NCBI GenBank assembly: GCA_009702465.1 | Contig: WLHY01000043.1 | Span: forward strand, 1-7,368 | DNA from: Actinomycetota bacterium | GTDB lineage: Bacteria; Actinomycetota; Actinomycetes; Nanopelagicales; Nanopelagicaceae | DNA: 7,368 nucleotides | Direction of reading: 5' to 3' | Part shown: one piece after another, positions 1 to 5,126 of the stretch | Numbering within the stretch: position 1 is the stretch's first letter | Layout of the letters: every line of letters starts with the position of its first letter | Position numbers and translations under genes: made by a program | The notes under the pieces: model-generated | The model's input: the letters and a program-made list of their open reading frames with translations, nothing else | The model's database searches: none | What the model was told of the DNA's origin: nothing

Positions 1-99
1 GAGATAAAGGGTTTGCCACAAATACTTGGCACTAGAAAATCAATTGTTGCCGCCTCATTATTAACAACACTTGGCATTGCAGTACTGATTTACTCATGA
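1..99 (+). CDS. C-terminal end of an unidentified membrane protein (5' truncated)
   Basis: Reading from base 1 there is an open frame of 32 codons ending in TGA at 97-99. The peptide has a polar stretch with K and R (residues 1-14), then one hydrophobic segment (about residues 15-31) that fits a terminal membrane helix. The stop overlaps the start of the next gene in an ATGA arrangement, which strongly suggests the frame is real and translationally coupled to the peptidase gene. The fragment is too short to assign a family. Confidence 0.6.
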   Translation, partial: EIKGLPQILGTRKSIVAASLLTTLGIAVLIYS

Positions 100-815
100 A
101 TGGTTCACTTGCTTTAGTTGGCTCCGGTGAGTATCTGCCTGCGATGGCAGAGTTAGAGAGATCTTTAATTGATGATGGCGTAAAGAATGGTAAAGCTGCC
201 ACCTATATACAAATACCAACCGCTGCTGGACAGGAATCTCAATCAAGGCTTAATTACTGGCGAGATCTAGGAAAAGCACAAGCTGATGCGTTGGGTGTTG
301 AATCAATATTTTTACCAATCTTCACTCGCGAAGATGCTTTTAATTTCGAGTACGTAAATCTAATTGAAAACAGCTCACTTATTTATATGTCGGGTGGGGA
401 TCCTCATTATTTGGCGCAAAGCTTAATTGGGACACCATTATGGGATGTAATTAATAAATCTTGGCAATCTGGCTCATCCCTTGCCGGTTGTAGTGCAGGT
501 GCGATGGTTTTAAGTTCACAGATTCCTAACTTTAGATTTTCAAAGAAGGAGCCAACTCCTGGACTTAATTTAATTCCTAATATTCGAGTGATTCCACACT
601 TCGACAAGTTTTTTAGATGGATTCCAGATTCAGCTGCCAAGATTTTACTTGAAGTACCTGAAGAGACAATTTTGATTGGCGTTGATGAGTTAACTGCGAT
701 TGTTAAGCGAAGCGGGGATGATCATTGGGTTGTTCAGGGTAAAGCGATGGTGCATGTACTAAAGGGATTGCCTGATCAGCAATTAGCGCATAACCAAACT
801 ATTCATCTACCTTAA
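96..815 (+). CDS. Peptidase S51 family protein (dipeptidase E / cyanophycinase-like serine hydrolase)
   Basis: A 239-residue cytoplasmic protein without signal peptide, close to the length of PepE-type S51 enzymes (about 230) and a little shorter than CphB cyanophycinases. It shows the class I glutamine-amidotransferase-like fold signature: an N-terminal glycine-rich LVGSGEYLP segment (7-15), SGGDP (99-103), and the nucleophile elbow GCSAGA (131-136) with Ser133 as the expected nucleophile. His168 in IPHFDKF is the likely catalytic histidine, and GVDELTAIV (194-202) matches the GIDExTA stretch seen in cyanophycinases. The family cleaves Asp-Xaa dipeptides or the beta-Asp-Arg polymer cyanophycin; which substrate applies here cannot be read from sequence. 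The ATG overlaps the previous stop (ATGA), so it is probably co-transcribed with that gene. The 3' end overlaps a convergent gene by 17 nt. Confidence 0.9.
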   Translation: MNGSLALVGSGEYLPAMAELERSLIDDGVKNGKAATYIQIPTAAGQESQSRLNYWRDLGKAQADALGVESIFLPIFTREDAFNFEYVNLIENSSLIYMSGGDPHYLAQSLIGTPLWDVINKSWQSGSSLAGCSAGAMVLSSQIPNFRFSKKEPTPGLNLIPNIRVIPHFDKFFRWIPDSAAKILLEVPEETILIGVDELTAIVKRSGDDHWVVQGKAMVHVLKGLPDQQLAHNQTIHLP

Positions 816-987
816 TAATCTCTTCCATAAACTCAATATCCTCTCTATTAAGAGTGAATCTAATTGCATCGAAGACATCTTCACGAACTTTGTTTAGATC
901 ACTATTGCCATATCCAGCTAAACCAACCTCATCACACCAGGCATCCCATTGCCCGTTCATTTCAAAGAATTCAACCTTGATAATCAT
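799..987 (-). CDS. Small HicB-like antitoxin-type protein (orphan)
   Basis: A 62-residue protein. Its pattern is a beta strand IKVEFFE, then GQWDAWCDEVGLAGYG (13-28), then a helix with DLNKVREDVFDAIRF (30-44). This resembles the partial RNase H-like fold of HicB antitoxins and their solitary relatives (E.GW.A...E..G..a.G.t..EA...v.eAI). It lacks the C-terminal DNA-binding RHH/HTH extension of full HicB. No HicA-type toxin is visible on either side: the 200 bp upstream holds only a short start-less open frame. AGGAG at 992-988 on the minus strand, 3 nt from the ATG, is the ribosome binding site. The last 17 nt overlap the end of the S51 gene on the other strand. The assignment is by fold pattern and is tentative; the reading frame itself looks real. 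Confidence 0.62.
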   Translation of the reverse strand: MIIKVEFFEMNGQWDAWCDEVGLAGYGNSDLNKVREDVFDAIRFTLNREDIEFMEEIIKVDE

Positions 988-998
988 CGGCTCCTGCC

Positions 999-1088
999 TT
1001 ACTTGATCTTGTGTACTAATTTGAACGCCTCCTCTTCACTAAGTTGAGCATTCTCAATCTTATTTTGGAGAGAACGGAAATTGAAGAG
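999..1088 (-). pseudogene. Short start-less open frame, possible gene remnant upstream of the HicB-like gene
   Basis: A 29-codon open frame ends with TAA 11 nt before the HicB-like start. Its C-terminal part (NKIENAQLSEEEAFKLVHKIK is the last 21 residues, described here as residues 9-29) has amphipathic-helix spacing and looks protein-like. There is no ATG, GTG or TTG start in frame, and an in-frame TGA lies immediately upstream (1091-1089). It could be the tail of a decayed partner gene, or chance. I see no family match. Confidence 0.25.
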
Positions 1089-1155
1089 TCAAATTCTGGC
1101 TAAAAATACTTTTTGCTATTTTTTTAATCCACAGCAGTAAAAAAGTTACTAAAAG

Positions 1156-1185
1156 TTAACCTAACTAACTATGAGAATAGGTTAA
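1156..1185 (-). terminator. Possible weak terminator hairpin after the PsiE-family gene
   Basis: Perfect 8-bp arms TTAACCTA (1156-1163) and TAGGTTAA (1178-1185) with a 14-nt loop lie 5 bp beyond the PsiE-family stop codon. On the minus strand the stem is followed by CTTTTAGTAACTTTTTT. The stem is AT-rich and the loop is long, so it is a weak candidate. It is the only structure in the 988-1190 gap besides the short open frame. Confidence 0.3.
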
Positions 1186-1190
1186 GCGGG

Positions 1191-1661
1191 TTAAAGCTTG
1201 TTTTTGTGGGCAGCCTTAGATAGAAATATTGCAAAGACTAAAGCGATCACAATTAAGGCGTTTAAGCCCATCTCATAAAGTGCTCTTTCAAAGGCGGCAT
1301 CACTCTTTGTGCTCTCAAGTGTTAATGAAGCACCGACAGTCAAAATATGTCGAACAGCGGCGATAACACCAATAATTAGGAATTTATCCAATTGGTAAAC
1401 ACCATCGGTAAAGCGGGAGATCACAGTTCGCAAAATCTCTAGGATAATTACAATAAATAAAATGTCATTAATGCCTTGAATCATGCCATTTGGGAAAAAT
1501 GGCGCTGTTTCCAACAATCTTTTTGCGGTATAGAAGAAGGCAACTACACCAATTATAAATAGGGCGATCGCCAGCACCGCATGGAAAATATCCTCAACAA
1601 AATCTACATACTTAACCGGCAGGATTGAGGTCTCAATATCTTTCTTCTGTTCTTTAGCCAT
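1191..1661 (-). CDS. PsiE family (phosphate-starvation-inducible E-like) membrane protein
   Basis: A 156-residue integral membrane protein with four predicted helices: about 25-44, 63-81, 93-112 and 131-148. The third segment, LDKFLIIGVIAAVRHILTVG (91-110), is the best-conserved signature of the PsiE family, and the loop EILRTVISRFTDGVYQLD before it fits too. The N-terminus is short and charged (KEQKKDIE), and the C-terminus ends in KNKL, suggesting both ends face the cytoplasm. The molecular role of PsiE proteins is unknown; in Escherichia coli psiE belongs to the phosphate-starvation response. The ATG has no classic Shine-Dalgarno at proper spacing; a TAGGTT box ends 5 nt before it, so the transcript may be leaderless. 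It follows the lipoprotein gene on the same strand after a 46-nt gap, so it may have both its own promoter and read-through. Confidence 0.85.
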   Translation of the reverse strand: MAKEQKKDIETSILPVKYVDFVEDIFHAVLAIALFIIGVVAFFYTAKRLLETAPFFPNGMIQGINDILFIVIILEILRTVISRFTDGVYQLDKFLIIGVIAAVRHILTVGASLTLESTKSDAAFERALYEMGLNALIVIALVFAIFLSKAAHKNKL

Positions 1662-1666
1662 CCTTA

Positions 1667-1672
1667 AACCTA
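1667..1672 (-). promoter_or_regulatory. Candidate -10 box (TAGGTT) for a leaderless PsiE-family transcript
   Basis: TAGGTT on the minus strand matches the actinobacterial TANNNT -10 pattern and ends 5 nt before the ATG at 1661, placing transcription start at or next to the start codon. No convincing -35 is seen. Confidence 0.35.
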
Positions 1673-1707
1673 CTTCCTATCTGGCATAACCTCAATGGTT
1701 TTGTCCA

Positions 1708-2160
1708 TTAAGTATTTATATTTGCCTCTGCATCGATAATTGAGGCGGCAATTACGCCTAATTTCAGTTCATCAACCTCAAGTGTGTAAGAGAGTTTGGC
1801 ATCTTGTAATACCCCCGTCACCGATACCTGCTGTCTTATCTGCGCATCCTCTATCCGGCACTCATCAAATGAGAAACCTTGATTTGAAATCAATACTCGA
1901 TATTGGGCTCTAATAATTAATTCAAATTGTTCAAGATCAATGGATGCTCTAAATGATGGTGCAGCAAATGAGTATGCAGTGACAAAATCTTCTTGCGCGA
2001 TTGCATTGATCTGGGCTGAGATATGAGTTTGCGTTAAAACTTTCTGATCATCAGTGCAAGGGCCATCTGTTAATGCGGCAAGGGGGGATGGGGATGAGCA
2101 AGCAGATAAGAGAAGTGAGAATGCCAGAAAAGTACTTGCCTTTACCTCTCGCCTTCTCAT
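1708..2160 (-). CDS. DUF4864-like secreted lipoprotein
   Basis: A 150-residue protein with a lipoprotein signal: RRR near the N-terminus, hydrophobic core 9-19, and lipobox LLSAC with Cys21 as the lipidation site. The mature part begins with a Ser/Pro-rich spacer, then a helical segment HISAQINAIAQEDFVTAYSF (46-65) running into AAPSFR (66-71) and an F..iiraqYrvl stretch (79-90). This order matches the DUF4864 pattern, in which a helix ends in A.PS.R and is followed by F..MV...Y, a fold related to NTF2-like domains. Cys35 and Cys101 could form a disulfide outside the membrane. No enzymatic role is known for the family. The start has no Shine-Dalgarno; a TAGACT box lies exactly 6 nt upstream. 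It is divergent from the cytochrome b5 gene, with 41 bp between start codons. Confidence 0.78.
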   Translation of the reverse strand: MRRREVKASTFLAFSLLLSACSSPSPLAALTDGPCTDDQKVLTQTHISAQINAIAQEDFVTAYSFAAPSFRASIDLEQFELIIRAQYRVLISNQGFSFDECRIEDAQIRQQVSVTGVLQDAKLSYTLEVDELKLGVIAASIIDAEANINT

Positions 2161-2166
2161 TTTTTA

Positions 2167-2172
2167 AGTCTA
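2167..2172 (-). promoter_or_regulatory. Candidate -10 box (TAGACT), leaderless promoter of the DUF4864-like gene
   Basis: TAGACT fits the TANNNT consensus and is followed by exactly 6 nt (TAAAAA) before the ATG at 2160. That is the spacing expected if the first transcribed base is the A of ATG. The upstream region lacks a good Shine-Dalgarno. Confidence 0.5.
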
Positions 2173-2189
2173 CTCTCAGCAAATTGTTG

Positions 2190-2195
2190 TAACAT
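2190..2195 (+). promoter_or_regulatory. Candidate -10 box (TAACAT), leaderless promoter of the cytochrome b5-domain gene
   Basis: TAACAT is followed by 6 nt (CCTTTT) and the GTG at 2202, again placing the transcript start on the start codon. No purine-rich ribosome binding site is present between them. The box lies back to back with the TAGACT box of the opposite gene, 17 bp apart. Confidence 0.5.
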
Positions 2196-2201
2196 CCTTT
2201 T

Positions 2202-2990
2202 GTGCGAAAAATTTTAATTTCAGCTCTTCTGCTTGCGCTTATCGCGCCCGTTTCAGCCTCGGCTCACCAACCAGTAACAATTGAGGATAATGAAACTACA
2301 GCCGCTCGTGGTCCACTGCTAGTCGATGGCACCATCTCATTTGCCGTTCGCGCCGCCTTTACCAAGAGTGGTCAGAAAAAAGGTTTTCGCTTTAATCTTC
2401 AGGAGGGTGAGCAATTAAGTTTGCAGTACTTAATTGTTGATAAATCACCAGAGAATAAGTTAAAGAACAATCGACTGCCACAACTTGTACTTACAGCGCC
2501 AGATGGCAGCAAGACAACCTTAAGATTTACCGAGCGAACAAAATTTTATGAACCATATGGCCGCACCAATTACCTTTACTTATCTCGCATTTCAGCAGTT
2601 GGCCAAGGCGGAACATACAATGTTGATATCACCGCTAGAACAAGAGCTGCAATCACAGTTGCAGTAGGGGATAAAGAGATTCCAGGTGATGTACTTCGCG
2701 GCGCAGCTGCAACTAGCAACCCTTCACCTAGTGCAACGCCAACCAGTAAATCAACTGCATTAACGATGGATCAGGTTAAGCAAAACAACAGCGCCCGCAG
2801 TTGCTGGTCAGTAATAAATGGAAATGTTTATAACCTAACTACTTGGATCTCATCTCACCCAGGTGGAGATGATGAAATTATCCGCTTGTGTGGCATTGAT
2901 GGTTCGAAGGTCTTCTCATCTAAACACGGCGGGGATATGCAAGCGGTATCACGCTTAAACTCATTCCTACTTGGAAAGTTAACTACTTAA
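2202..2990 (+). CDS. Exported protein with C-terminal cytochrome b5-like haem-binding domain
   Basis: A 262-residue protein starting at GTG. Residues 1-21 are a Sec signal peptide (RK, hydrophobic core, ASA before His22). Residues about 35-155 form a beta-rich domain with no family I recognise. A Pro/Ser/Thr-rich linker (about 172-186, with NPSPSATPTS) leads to a cytochrome b5-like domain (about 187-260). That domain begins with LTMDQVKQNN and CWSVINGNVYNLTTWI, contains the haem-ligand motif HPGG (219-222), and has a second candidate axial ligand His242 in SSKHGG. Cys201 and Cys230 could make a disulfide, consistent with an extracytoplasmic location. The b5 fold carries single electrons; a donor or acceptor is not identified here. 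The gene overlaps the convergent SIMPL gene by 8 nt and appears leaderless. Confidence 0.87.
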   Translation: MRKILISALLLALIAPVSASAHQPVTIEDNETTAARGPLLVDGTISFAVRAAFTKSGQKKGFRFNLQEGEQLSLQYLIVDKSPENKLKNNRLPQLVLTAPDGSKTTLRFTERTKFYEPYGRTNYLYLSRISAVGQGGTYNVDITARTRAAITVAVGDKEIPGDVLRGAAATSNPSPSATPTSKSTALTMDQVKQNNSARSCWSVINGNVYNLTTWISSHPGGDDEIIRLCGIDGSKVFSSKHGGDMQAVSRLNSFLLGKLTT

Positions 2991-3711
2991 GCTCCCAGCT
3001 GATAACGGTGGTAACTGAAAGCTTTTGCGTTCCCATATCAAAGCTCGTACCAGCACCACTATCACTCTTAGCTAACATCATTGGTTGTGGGGATTGATCT
3101 GAGCTCTCGTTGATCGTAAGAATTCGACCTAACTTTAAATCTGCTAACTGGGCGTAACTTTGCGCCTTTGCCTTTGCCTGCTTCATCGCATCAGCACGAG
3201 CCGCTTCTATCGCAGCGCTTGGATCTAATAGGTATGAGGAGATTGAACCGATTTGAAGGTTATCCCTACCGGCAGCAACTAATTTATCAATTACAACTCC
3301 GGCATTATCACTATCTTTCAAGGTGATTTCAAAGTTTTGAGAGGCGCGGTATCCGATAAAACTGCGCACACCATTTAGTCCATAGCTGTACTCTGGAATT
3401 AACGAGAGATTTGTTGATGAAAAATCATCGGTTGATACCTGATTTGCCGTTAACACCTCTCGCACCTGGTCTGCAGTTTTGGCTAGATCAGATAATGCCA
3501 ACGCAGAGCTCTTCTTTATTACAGTCGCTGTAACACTTAACTTAATTGCATCGGGAACCACCTGTGAGTAGCCAGTTGCCGAGAATGTCAGTGATTGTGG
3601 ATTGGTTAGATTTGAGCTACCGCCACTTTGGTTGCCTAGCACAAAGGCTAAAACCAATGACAATGTAATTGGCAGCGCTACTTTAAGTAATCTTTTAATA
3701 TCTATTTGCAT
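2983..3711 (-). CDS. SIMPL domain (DUF541) protein, membrane-anchored
   Basis: A 242-residue protein. An N-terminal hydrophobic segment (about 9-25) without a clear cleavage site suggests a membrane anchor with the rest outside. The SIMPL/DUF541 domain runs from LTFSATGYSQVVPDAIKLSV (41-60) to the end. It contains the alternating strand-helix pattern, GYRASQNFEITLKD (120-133), and the characteristic long basic helix AARADAMKQAKAKAQSYAQL (170-189) followed by LKLGRIL. Related proteins include the mouse SIMPL protein, the brucella BP26 antigen and E. coli YggE; bacterial roles are linked to envelope or oxidative stress but remain poorly defined. GGGAGGA at 3725-3719, 7 nt before the ATG, is a strong ribosome binding site and fixes the start. 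The length is normal for the family. Confidence 0.9.
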   Translation of the reverse strand: MQIDIKRLLKVALPITLSLVLAFVLGNQSGGSSNLTNPQSLTFSATGYSQVVPDAIKLSVTATVIKKSSALALSDLAKTADQVREVLTANQVSTDDFSSTNLSLIPEYSYGLNGVRSFIGYRASQNFEITLKDSDNAGVVIDKLVAAGRDNLQIGSISSYLLDPSAAIEAARADAMKQAKAKAQSYAQLADLKLGRILTINESSDQSPQPMMLAKSDSGAGTSFDMGTQKLSVTTVISWELK

Positions 3712-3780
3712 TTGCGCATCCTCCCATGAGAGCGGGTGAAATTGCTGAATATCTGCTGTTAAAACCCCGCAAGTAATTGA

Positions 3781-3807
3781 GGTTGTAAAAAGTTGCTTTT
3801 TAACACC
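3781..3807. promoter_or_regulatory. 27-bp imperfect palindrome, candidate operator of the toxin-antitoxin operon
   Basis: Arms GGTTGTAAAAAG (3781-3792) and CTTTTTAACACC (3796-3807) around a TTG centre match at 10 of 12 positions, with a perfect inner TAAAAAG/CTTTTTA. It sits 49 bp upstream of the antitoxin start and would overlap the -35 region of a promoter using TATTGT at 3827. ParD-type antitoxins typically bind such dyads to repress their own operon; that role is inferred here. It also lies upstream of the divergent SIMPL gene. Confidence 0.5.
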
Positions 3808-3826
3808 ATTACAACTACTTTGCTCC

Positions 3827-3832
3827 TATTGT
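3827..3832 (+). promoter_or_regulatory. Candidate -10 box (TATTGT) of the toxin-antitoxin operon
   Basis: TATTGT fits TANNNT and would start transcription near 3839, leaving a short leader that contains the AAAGGAG ribosome binding site. A -35 at 17-bp spacing would fall in the right arm of the palindrome and has no good match to consensus. Confidence 0.35.
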
Positions 3833-3843
3833 TTAAAAGGATG

Positions 3844-3850
3844 AAAGGAG
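3844..3850 (+). promoter_or_regulatory. Shine-Dalgarno AAAGGAG that decides the antitoxin start
   Basis: AAAGGAG lies 5 nt before GTG 3856. It lies downstream of the in-frame ATG at 3841 and of the TTG at 3793, so it argues for the shorter protein. Confidence 0.7.
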
Positions 3851-3855
3851 TGCAA

Positions 3856-4065
3856 GTGGCCGTAACTGTGAAGCTATCTGACAGATTAGTATCTGAAGCC
3901 AAGCGCATTGCAAAGGTGGAACACCGTTCAGTTCCAAGCCAAATTGAGTATTACTTTCAATTAGCTTTAATTGCGGAGCAAAATCCCGACCTTTCCTTCA
4001 AATTAATTCAAGAGCTCTTAAAAGCCAAGTCAGAGCCAACATCTCAGGAGTACAAGCTCGGTTGA
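3856..4065 (+). CDS. ParD-like antitoxin of a type II toxin-antitoxin pair
   Basis: From GTG 3856 the product is 69 residues and begins MAVTVKLSD, the usual start of the ParD-like antitoxin family. The N-terminal half is a ribbon-helix-helix pattern: strand VTVKLSD, helix RLVSEAKRIAKVEHRS, then VPSQIEYYFQLALIAEQNPD (residues 27-46), very typical of this family. The tail, FKLIQELLKAKSEPTSQEYK, is the toxin-neutralising part. Two upstream in-frame starts (TTG 3793, ATG 3841) would add residues that look non-homologous, and TTG 3793 lies inside the palindrome. The antitoxin binds the toxin encoded next and probably represses the operon through the upstream dyad. Its stop codon overlaps the toxin start by 4 nt (TTGA). 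Confidence 0.88.
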   Translation: MAVTVKLSDRLVSEAKRIAKVEHRSVPSQIEYYFQLALIAEQNPDLSFKLIQELLKAKSEPTSQEYKLG

Positions 4066-4334
4066 TCAGGGTCCTCCAAACTTCTGGGTTTATAAGGAGC
4101 GTTAAAAAGTTTCATCCAAATGAGAAAAAAGCACTTGATAAAGCTGTTCAAAAAATAATCGCGAATCCGAAAATTGGCGAAGCCAAGGTAGGGGATTTGG
4201 CGGGAGTTTTCATCTTTAAATTTAAAGTTGGAAATATCAACTGGTTGCTTGCGTACGAGAGTATCTCCAAGCGAGAGATAATTCTACTTTTAGTAGGCCC
4301 TCCTGAGAACTTTTACAGAGATTTAAAAAAGTAA
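4062..4334 (+). CDS. RelE/ParE-superfamily toxin
   Basis: A 90-residue basic protein with the compact RelE/ParE arrangement: N-terminal helix SGFIRSVKKFHPNEKKALDK, ANPKIGEAKVGDLAG (34-48), central strands FIFKFKVGNINWLLAYE (50-66), and C-terminal ILLLVGPPENFYRDLKK (74-90). The closing NFYRDLK matches the RelE-like subgroup that pairs with ParD-like antitoxins. Basic and aromatic residues K42, K53, K55, Y65, Y85 and R86 are candidates for substrate contact; whether it cuts ribosome-bound mRNA like RelE or targets gyrase like ParE is not evident. The TTG start overlaps the antitoxin stop (TTGA); AGGAG at 4046-4050 is 11 nt away, so translation probably depends on coupling, giving low toxin relative to antitoxin. 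The gene looks full length and intact. Confidence 0.88.
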   Translation: MIRVLQTSGFIRSVKKFHPNEKKALDKAVQKIIANPKIGEAKVGDLAGVFIFKFKVGNINWLLAYESISKREIILLLVGPPENFYRDLKK

Positions 4335-4345
4335 GGAGTTGGGTA

Positions 4346-4753
4346 ATGCAGTACTTGAGGCGGCTTGGTCAAGTGATTCTGGGCATCGCACTTACCTATG
4401 CCGGCACCACACACTTAACAAGCAACCGCCAAGAGTTTCAAGCCCAGGTACCAAGCTGGTTGCCATTAGATCCCGATTTTGTAGTTATCGCCTCTGGCAT
4501 TGTTGAAATTATCTTAGGTCTAGCACTACTTACTCTTTGGCGTTATCGCAATCAGGTTGGCTTAATTGTTGCCATCTTCTTTATCTTGATCTTTCCCGGC
4601 AATATAAATCAATACCTAAATGGAATAGATGCCTTTGGCTTAGATACTGATCAAGCCCGGCTTACCCGTCTATTTTTCCAACCAGTACTAGTTGCCTGGG
4701 CGCTATGGTCAACTGGGGCTTGGCAAATTGTGAAGAGTTATCGCAAATCTTAA
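4346..4753 (+). CDS. DoxX-like four-helix membrane protein
   Basis: A 135-residue protein with four hydrophobic segments (about 4-22, 44-65, 68-84 and 106-128). Family-like features are RRLGQVILGIALTYAGTTHL (5-24), VPSWLP (35-40), SGIVEIILGLALL (50-62) and FPGNINQ (83-89), which fit the DoxX group that includes many small uncharacterised actinobacterial proteins. DoxX-type proteins are often tied to quinone or thiol redox at the membrane, but no catalytic residue can be named here. AAGGAG 7-8 nt before the ATG overlaps the toxin stop codon, and the gap to the toxin is only 11 nt, so it is probably transcribed together with the TA pair. Its 3' end faces the DCC gene with a single base between stop codons. 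Confidence 0.78.
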   Translation: MQYLRRLGQVILGIALTYAGTTHLTSNRQEFQAQVPSWLPLDPDFVVIASGIVEIILGLALLTLWRYRNQVGLIVAIFFILIFPGNINQYLNGIDAFGLDTDQARLTRLFFQPVLVAWALWSTGAWQIVKSYRKS

Positions 4754-4754
4754 A

Positions 4755-5123
4755 TTACTGAGCTTTTCCATTTACTCTAATCAGTAAGTAATTCAACACT
4801 CCCACAATCACCGAGCTGCGATTTGCCGCCACCCATTTATAACCCTTATCGCCCAGTGGTCCACTTAATTTAAGGATAAGAGCAGCCAAACGGTTCTTAC
4901 GTTTTCGAAGTAAAAAAGTTACCGCTTTGACTCCACCATACTTTTTCTTTCCTTTAATTACATAAAGCTGAGCGGCGCACTCTTGGATGGTTAAACCATA
5001 TTGGGATAGATCAGCGCTTTGATAGGGAATAGCGGTAACTATTAACTTTTTCTCAACCCAGGCAAGAGCATTCCTACAAAACTCACATTGACCATCATAA
5101 ATAACAGTTATCTCTTTACTCAT
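4755..5123 (-). CDS. DCC family (DUF393) thiol-disulfide oxidoreductase-like protein
   Basis: A 122-residue protein, normal length for the family. It opens with a short strand and the diagnostic YDGQCEFC (9-16): Asp10 and the Cys13-x-x-Cys16 pair form the presumed redox site of a thioredoxin-like fold. Later family marks are YGGVKAVTFLL (62-72) and YKWVAANR (95-102). There is no signal peptide. The start lies 3 nt after the stop of the PQQ dehydrogenase gene and has only a weak Shine-Dalgarno, suggesting translational coupling in a two-gene operon. The reaction of DCC proteins is not established; disulfide exchange is inferred from the CxxC motif. Confidence 0.86.
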   Translation of the reverse strand: MSKEITVIYDGQCEFCRNALAWVEKKLIVTAIPYQSADLSQYGLTIQECAAQLYVIKGKKKYGGVKAVTFLLRKRKNRLAALILKLSGPLGDKGYKWVAANRSSVIVGVLNYLLIRVNGKAQ

Positions 5124-5126
5124 AAC

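Noticed and set aside
407..640. Minus-strand open frame of 77 codons inside the S51 gene
   Set aside because: It lies wholly within a gene with clear catalytic motifs and shows no recognisable domain or start signal.
1060..1155. Minus-strand open frame with a hydrophobic start in the gap before the HicB-like gene
   Set aside because: It is low-complexity, has no ATG or GTG start or ribosome binding site, and runs through the AT-rich tail of the hairpin region.
3793..3855. Longer antitoxin N-terminus from TTG 3793 or ATG 3841
   Set aside because: TTG 3793 is in the centre of the palindrome and upstream of the likely promoter; AAAGGAG is placed for GTG 3856, whose product starts like other family members.
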